NCBI GenBank assembly: GCA_903895845.1
Contig: CAITVK010000113.1
Coordinates: 1 to 61,934, forward strand
Origin: an uncultured Chitinophagaceae bacterium
Lineage (GTDB): Bacteria; Bacteroidota; Bacteroidia; Chitinophagales; Chitinophagaceae
Direction of reading: 5' to 3'
DNA: 61,934 nt
The position numbers and the translations under genes are program-made. Shown here in pieces: positions 60,089 to 61,934 of the stretch; position 1 is the first letter of the stretch, and each line of letters starts with the position of its first letter. The notes under the pieces were generated by a model. The model was given only the letters and a program-made list of their open reading frames with translations. It was not told the DNA's origin and made no database searches.

Positions 60089-61660
60089 ATGAGGAAAGTC
60101 TATTTAAATTTATTTGCCGTTGTTTCTGTGCTATTTGTTACGAGTTGTGCTACAATTCTGGCGCCAAAAAATCAAACAATTCCTATCAATACAGGCAATA
60201 CAAAGGCGACTGTATATGTTGATGATGACAACAGAGGAACTGGCGATGTGGTGGAAACTAAAATTGTGAAAGATGGTGGTGCGAAACAAATTAAGATTGA
60301 GGCTCCAGGATTTAAGCCTGCCTATTATGCAGCGCTTCCACACATTATGAACCCATTGGTTTGTGTTTCTTGTTTGTTTCTTTATTACCCGATGGGTGTC
60401 GATGCTGTTAATTCGAAGTCATATAGTTACAGTAAGCCAATTGAGTGCCCGTTATTGAACAAAAGAATAATAAGAAAGCCAACTCAAAAATATATCAGTG
60501 TTGATGAGGTAAGTTTTGATATTAAAAACAAAGATTTCAAGTATGTGAATATTGATTATAATAACTACTTGAAAAAAATTGATAAGGAAGAGGAGAAAGA
60601 GCAAAATGGAAAAGACAAAAAGACAAAGCATGTAGATGAAGACATACAAGTAGATAACAGCATATTTGGATATGAGCTAGATAAAGTGTTGAAAGAAACC
60701 GGTTTTATCGATACAGTAAATCAAATTTTCAGGGATAATGAAAATACGATTAGCTTGAAGGCGAATGTTAAATCGATAACTTTTTATTCTGTTTCAACAC
60801 ATGCGGGTAATGATTATCCTAGCTTCTATATTGTAAAATCCGACATCAAGTGGGATGTTTTGAATACTTATGGAGAGGTATTAAAAACGATTACAGTCAG
60901 GTCTCAGTCTGGGGAGTTTGTAATTCATCCTACTACAAAGGATCATGATTTCAGGGCTATGTTTAGTGATATGATTGAGAACTCATTGGATCAGGCTTTA
61001 ACCAATCCCGGTGTTGCAAGTGTAAGCCAGATGGAGCAAGCAGCTGCCGAAGCTAAACTGCCTACCACTACTATTTCCAAGCCAACTGCCTATGTAACGG
61101 CTGCGGCAGATGCGCAAAATAGTACTGTTATTGTGAAAACCAAAGATGGTCATGGTAGTGGATTTGCTATCAGTAATGATGGTTACATTATTACTAACTT
61201 CCATGTAATTGCAAGTGAGGATCCAAAGAAGCAAAATACCATAACTGTTATTTTGAGTAATGGTCAAAAAGTAAATGCTTCAATTGTTAAATATTCTAGA
61301 TTAGGAGATCTTGCTTTATTGAAGATTGATTCTCATTTTGATAAATGTTTTGAGTTGCCGACTGGTAAAAGCTTCAGTGCCTTGGAAGAGGTATATATAA
61401 TGGGGGCACCCAAGTCAATTGAGTTAGGGCAGTCTGCTGCAAAAGGTATCATCTCAAGTGAAAGGAATGTAAATAATGTAAACCTTATTCAGACCAATAT
61501 CAGTGTTAGCCCTGGAAACAGTGGAGGGCCAATGTTTAGCAAGGATGGTAAATTGTATGGTGTTGTTGTTTCCAAATTGATTGGAGGCGGTGCAGAAGGT
61601 GTTGCTTTTTGTATACCAGCTTACCGAATCACAGATTTTTTAAGTATTGAGTTCAGGTAA
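60089..61660 (+). CDS. Lipoprotein trypsin-like serine protease
   Basis: A 523-residue protein. The N-terminus MRKVYLNLFAVVSVLFVTSC is a lipoprotein signal with Cys20. Residues 21-330 form a poorly recognised domain containing PIPINTGNTKATVYVDDDN-like strands, a membrane-like segment (LVCVSCLFLYYPMGV) and a Lys/Glu-rich stretch. The C-terminal 190 residues form an S1/HtrA-type protease domain with full triad: His in ITNFHVIAS, Asp in RLGDLALLKID, Ser in SVSPGNSGGPMF. No PDZ domain follows. The start is at the ATG at 60089. A longer frame overlapping the previous gene lacks a plausible N-terminus. It is expected to act in the periplasm or at the outer membrane. Confidence 0.82.
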   Translation: MRKVYLNLFAVVSVLFVTSCATILAPKNQTIPINTGNTKATVYVDDDNRGTGDVVETKIVKDGGAKQIKIEAPGFKPAYYAALPHIMNPLVCVSCLFLYYPMGVDAVNSKSYSYSKPIECPLLNKRIIRKPTQKYISVDEVSFDIKNKDFKYVNIDYNNYLKKIDKEEEKEQNGKDKKTKHVDEDIQVDNSIFGYELDKVLKETGFIDTVNQIFRDNENTISLKANVKSITFYSVSTHAGNDYPSFYIVKSDIKWDVLNTYGEVLKTITVRSQSGEFVIHPTTKDHDFRAMFSDMIENSLDQALTNPGVASVSQMEQAAAEAKLPTTTISKPTAYVTAAADAQNSTVIVKTKDGHGSGFAISNDGYIITNFHVIASEDPKKQNTITVILSNGQKVNASIVKYSRLGDLALLKIDSHFDKCFELPTGKSFSALEEVYIMGAPKSIELGQSAAKGIISSERNVNNVNLIQTNISVSPGNSGGPMFSKDGKLYGVVVSKLIGGGAEGVAFCIPAYRITDFLSIEFR

Positions 61661-61696
61661 TAAGTAATATAGGTAACATCATATTAACTAGTTTTG

Positions 61697-61731
61697 GAGC
61701 ACAACGGATAATTTCTGTTGTGCTCTTTTTT
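61697..61731 (+). terminator. Intrinsic terminator after the protease gene
   Basis: GAGCACAAC (61697-61705) pairs with GTTGTGCTC (61717-61725), followed by TTTTTTA. Confidence 0.88.
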
Positions 61732-61849
61732 ATTGAATAGATAATAAAGTAGCTTAGGTTTAAATTTATTGCTGCTATATTTACACCCATTAAAGTTGTT
61801 GCTGGTAACAATTGCCTTCAACAGTAAATCAATCTTAAAAAGAATAAAA

Positions 61850-61934
61850 ATGAAAAGTAAATACACTATACTGTTATCAGTTGTAATGCTAGTAAGTTTT
61901 GTGGCATGTACAAAAAGTAATAATTCTGCTCCTG
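61850..61934 (+). CDS. Start of a lipoprotein gene (partial, cut by window end)
   Basis: From the ATG at 61850 the frame reads MKSKYTILLSVVMLVSFVAC, then TKSNNSAP, a typical lipoprotein signal with Cys20, and runs out of the window open. A possible -7 box (TATATTTA) lies about 70 bases upstream. The mature protein is not visible, so nothing can be said of its function. Confidence 0.65.
   Translation, partial: MKSKYTILLSVVMLVSFVACTKSNNSAP

Overview
The window looks like chromosomal DNA of a Bacteroidota bacterium, most likely of the Chitinophagaceae type (the family-level placement is inference). Direct signs are a type IX secretion C-terminal tail, several TonB-dependent receptors, lipoprotein signals ending in SC, -7 promoter boxes of the form TAnnTTTG just upstream of many ATG codons, almost no Shine-Dalgarno sequences, and moderately AT-rich DNA with wide repeat-filled intergenic gaps. 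No rRNA, tRNA, CRISPR array or complete mobile element was recognised.

Layout. 1-5.3 kb: the tail of an IS982-type transposase, a repeat array, a cobalamin riboswitch driving a BtuB-like receptor, a T9SS-exported protein with an NlpC/P60-like signature, and a PAP2 phosphatase. 5.4-15.5 kb: housekeeping genes (tmk, tyrS, hemH, queA, yqgE), a PD-(D/E)XK-like gene with a truncated second copy, and an orphan histidine kinase. 15.7-30 kb: a large transglutaminase/DUF2126 protein, prfC, a lipoprotein serine hydrolase, an RND exporter, a four-helix-bundle protein and rpoN. 30-35 kb: a MITE-like palindrome, a sigma54 activator, and an apparent operon of outer-membrane porin, acyl carrier protein and a secreted protein. 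35.6-41 kb: pyrD, a phosphate transporter with its DUF47 partner, small conserved proteins and ychF. 41-43 kb: an accessory patch of two genes sharing a 5' block and flanked by repeats. 43-49.5 kb: a Gfo/Idh/MocA oxidoreductase with a sugar transferase, a TonB receptor with a small exported partner, an MlaF-like ATPase and lysA. 49.6-57.6 kb: scpB, a stand-alone atpG, a second PAP2 protein, a coiled-coil protein, a GH53 galactanase and sulfite reductase. 57.8-61.9 kb: an exported YidD-like protein in an operon with two PGLG-motif membrane proteins, a lipoprotein trypsin-like protease, and the start of another lipoprotein.

The most striking feature is not a gene. Six intergenic tandem arrays (about 163-309, 4459-4626, 8987-9490, 29974-30183, 42742-42951 and 53872-54039) have unrelated sequences but the same basic period of 21 bp. 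Some are organised as 42-bp dimers or as 64-bp trimers of diverged 21/21/22-bp units. Twenty-one base pairs is two turns of B-DNA. A second family, heptanucleotide repeats built from variants of GTCGTAA or ATAACTT, sits at gene ends, where it supplies stop codons and in one case a start codon. These repeats, not an obvious protein system, are the best candidates for something undescribed.

Start codons were moved inward from the longest open frame where the longer frame began with GTG or TTG and an internal ATG fitted a nearby promoter box or the family's usual N-terminus.
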